DNA of 64,000 nt from Fodinibius salsisoli. Lineage in GTDB: Bacteria; Bacteroidota; Rhodothermia; Balneolales; Balneolaceae. The notes under the pieces were generated by a model. The model did no database searches. It was not told the DNA's origin and saw nothing but the letters and a program-made list of their open reading frames with translations. The stretch covers positions 124,001 to 188,000 of the forward strand of contig NZ_JAGGJA010000002.1 of NCBI RefSeq assembly GCF_026229185.1, in the 5' to 3' direction. The position numbers and the translations under genes are program-made. Positions within the stretch are counted from its first letter, which is position 1. Every line of letters starts with the position of its first letter. Of this stretch, positions 62,362 through 64,000 are shown piece by piece.

Positions 62362-62952
62362 ATGTATAAATTGAAGAAATCTACATTCGTTTTTTCCATC
62401 CCTGCCCTGTTACTCATGTTCTTTTTACAAGCATGCGGTGATGGATCCACGGGGTACTACCAGCGCGAGTTCACCCCACCTGAGCCTTATGATGTTAGTC
62501 AATCAGTGAGTGATACAACGACCGCTGATGGTCTGGAAATTCATGTGATTGAGGAAGGGTATGGCCGGATCGAAGTCATCCACCGCGACCGGGTACAGGT
62601 TAAATACACAGGTCGTATTGTAGAAGAAGATGGTAGTCTTGGTGATGTTTTTGACAGCTCATACATCAACAACCAAACAGAGACGACCACTTTTAATAAC
62701 TTAACACCCAATCCAATTCCTTCTGGAAATGGTGGCCAAATAAGTCCTCTTGTTGATGGATTCCGACGAGGTATCATCAAAGAAGTCTCCGAAGATACCA
62801 CTAATATACTTTCGGGTATGAAAGAAGGTGAAAAAAGAGTCTTGATTATTCCACCGGCACTGGCCTATGGAGAAGCTGATGAAAACAGTAGCAGCAGTCT
62901 AGCAGGCCGGACGCTCCGTTTCGATGTAGAACTGGTGCAGATTGCAGAATAA
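62362..62952 (+). CDS. FKBP-type peptidylprolyl isomerase, lipoprotein
   Basis: 196 residues from the ATG at 62362. Lipobox LQAC with Cys25, followed by a linker. FKBP domain about 60-195: VQVKYTGRIVEEDG, VFDSS, PLVDGFRRGIIKEV and EGEKRVLIIPPALAYGEADE. The domain has a longer loop between the first strands than standard FKBP. It catalyses proline isomerisation in the envelope. The gene is convergent with alr. Confidence 0.92.
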   Translation: MYKLKKSTFVFSIPALLLMFFLQACGDGSTGYYQREFTPPEPYDVSQSVSDTTTADGLEIHVIEEGYGRIEVIHRDRVQVKYTGRIVEEDGSLGDVFDSSYINNQTETTTFNNLTPNPIPSGNGGQISPLVDGFRRGIIKEVSEDTTNILSGMKEGEKRVLIIPPALAYGEADENSSSSLAGRTLRFDVELVQIAE

Positions 62953-62954
62953 TT

Positions 62955-63016
62955 GTTATTTGTTAATGGTTATTAGTGCAGGCTTTAATAGTAACTAATA
63001 ACCAGTCACAAATAAC
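62955..63016. terminator. Long inverted repeat between FKBP and alr
   Basis: GTTATTTGTTAATGGTTATTAGT (62955-62977) and its inverted partner (62994-63016) match at 20 of 23 positions. It sits between convergent genes and touches the alr stop. It may act as a bidirectional terminator, or be another degenerate spacer repeat. Confidence 0.5.
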
Positions 63017-64000
63017 TAATTTACGTACTTTCTGGGAATACGCGGATCGATACTGGTAAGTATCTCATAAGGTATGGTTTTTAATTTTTGGGCCCAATCA
63101 TAGGCCGTACTTTCAGGATATAGCAACTCCACTTCCGTACCGGTCTCATAGTAATCTTCCCCGAGATAGATCATGCTGTAGTTCATGGTAATAGTTCCTA
63201 CGGCCTCGTATTCTTTCCCATTAATGCGAACCGGGATTTTACCCGTCAAATTTCGCTTCAACCCATCGGAATATCCGATCGGCAGAATACCCAAATACCC
63301 CTCTCCTGGAGCTTCCCATTCGGCGCCATAGCTTACGGTCTGCTCCTTTTGGATGGCTTTAACCTGCGCAAGATGCGTACGCCAGCTTAAAATGGGCTCC
63401 AGACCTTCAATAGCAACTTCGCCCGGTGCATATCCATAGAGTCCAATGCCCAGCCTTACCATATTAAACTGGTTAGTATCGTAGAATGCTGTACCACCGG
63501 TATTGGCAATATGGGCCGCCAAATTTTCGGGGAAATGTGAACGTATTTCTTTGAACAACTTATGTTGCTCGGCCACAAAGGCCGAACCGGGCTCATGGGC
63601 GGTAGCAAAATGGCTGTATATTCCGGTGCAAAAAAGTTCTCCTCTATCCTCGACTAAGGCTGCAATTTCCTCAGCTTCTATGGGTTGAAAACCCAGCCGG
63701 CCCATCCCGGTATCAAAATTCAGGTGATATGAGGTACCATTCGGCACCCATTCAAAATGCTCCCTCGAACTGATAGTGGCAGTCAAATTATGAATGCGAT
63801 ACTGGGTAGCAAGTGCTTGTTGAGGTACTTCAAAGACTAAAATAGGTTTCGTAATATCATGTTCGCGCAGTTCAATGCCCTCCTGAATTGCATTCACTGC
63901 AAAGGCGCCCACATGCGGATCTAAGGCCTTGGCAACTTCAACGGCACCGTGGCCATAGGCGTCGGCTTTCACGACCGCCATAATGCGCGTTTGGTTATCC
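63016..64000 (-). CDS. alr: Alanine racemase, N-terminus beyond the window
   Basis: The frame runs off the right edge; the ATG at 63981 is internal, because the preceding codons (DNQTRI) continue the frame and the PLP lysine motif MAVVKADAYGHGA begins there. Further motifs: NFDTGMGRLGF, NTGGTAFYD, VRLGIGLYGYAPGE, and the second catalytic tyrosine in QTVSYGAEW. It makes D-alanine for peptidoglycan. The visible part gives 328 residues. Confidence 0.95.
   Translation of the reverse strand, partial: DNQTRIMAVVKADAYGHGAVEVAKALDPHVGAFAVNAIQEGIELREHDITKPILVFEVPQQALATQYRIHNLTATISSREHFEWVPNGTSYHLNFDTGMGRLGFQPIEAEEIAALVEDRGELFCTGIYSHFATAHEPGSAFVAEQHKLFKEIRSHFPENLAAHIANTGGTAFYDTNQFNMVRLGIGLYGYAPGEVAIEGLEPILSWRTHLAQVKAIQKEQTVSYGAEWEAPGEGYLGILPIGYSDGLKRNLTGKIPVRINGKEYEAVGTITMNYSMIYLGEDYYETGTEVELLYPESTAYDWAQKLKTIPYEILTSIDPRIPRKYVN

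Noticed and set aside
1-64000. Defence system, prophage, integrase, transposase or diversity-generating retroelement
   Set aside because: None of the reading frames shows the required domains. The IVP-type four-helix gene alone, without a reverse transcriptase, does not make a retroelement.
1-64000. tRNA, rRNA or metabolite riboswitch
   Set aside because: Apart from the tmRNA I found no cloverleaf or known riboswitch core; the spaces before the lysine fusion and the trans-sulfuration gene are too short or unstructured.

Overview
The window reads as a chromosomal segment of a heterotrophic, Gram-negative member of the Bacteroidota/Balneolota/Rhodothermota assemblage; Balneolota is my best guess, by inference only. 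Pointers are a PorV-type outer-membrane protein, two TonB-dependent receptors (one paired with a DUF4249 lipoprotein), many short lipobox signals, a TTTG-N19-TAnnTTTG promoter before rplU, and a fused aspartokinase/diaminopimelate decarboxylase. No rRNA, tRNA, CRISPR array, transposase or phage gene is visible. The one RNA gene is a tmRNA (ssrA).

Layout. 1-3.7 kb: the 5' two fifths (assuming a typical family length) of a giant cyclic beta-glucan synthase-like gene, preceded by a DUF5335 gene (minus strand). 4.1-6.5 kb: a membrane-anchored helical-repeat/cyclophilin protein and a small conserved-looking ORF. 6.6-10 kb: rplU-rpmA with promoter and terminator, a FAH-family hydrolase and an M23 peptidase. 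10-22 kb: RidA and an alpha/beta hydrolase, two paralogous TPR lipoproteins, a trans-sulfuration PLP enzyme, a thiolase, PorV, a PASTA protein, rpe, phoH, an MBL hydrolase and a purine nucleoside phosphorylase. 22.5-27 kb: class II photolyase, two tandem secreted GH43 enzymes, a beta-phosphoglucomutase-like HAD. 27-30.5 kb: rfbADCB (dTDP-L-rhamnose). 30.6-37 kb: pdhA-pdhB-pdhC and alaS. 37-46.4 kb: DUF502, a plant-type FNR, CsbD, an outer-membrane barrel, a repeat-containing membrane protein, a lone receiver protein, an NfeD-SPFH-SPFH cluster, a 2OG-Fe(II) oxygenase, a DUF389 protein and a BON-LysM protein. 46.7-56.3 kb: siderophore-type TonB receptor with a possible metal box, ssrA, a four-helix-bundle gene between inverted repeats, the lysC-lysA fusion, and a second TonB receptor with DUF4249. 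56.7-64 kb: two ferritin-like exported proteins, rpiB-glyA, tatA/tatC, an FKBP lipoprotein and an edge-truncated alanine racemase.

Most genes are housekeeping. The least explained material is non-coding: several spacers are packed with perfect palindromes, 22-bp tandem repeats and ~130-bp elements with matching inverted ends (around 9.9, 22.2, 46.5, 56.5 and 58.5-59.0 kb). These, the phoH reading frame with no ordinary start codon, and the inverted repeats around the four-helix-bundle gene are the best candidates for something undescribed. I found no convincing new multi-gene system.
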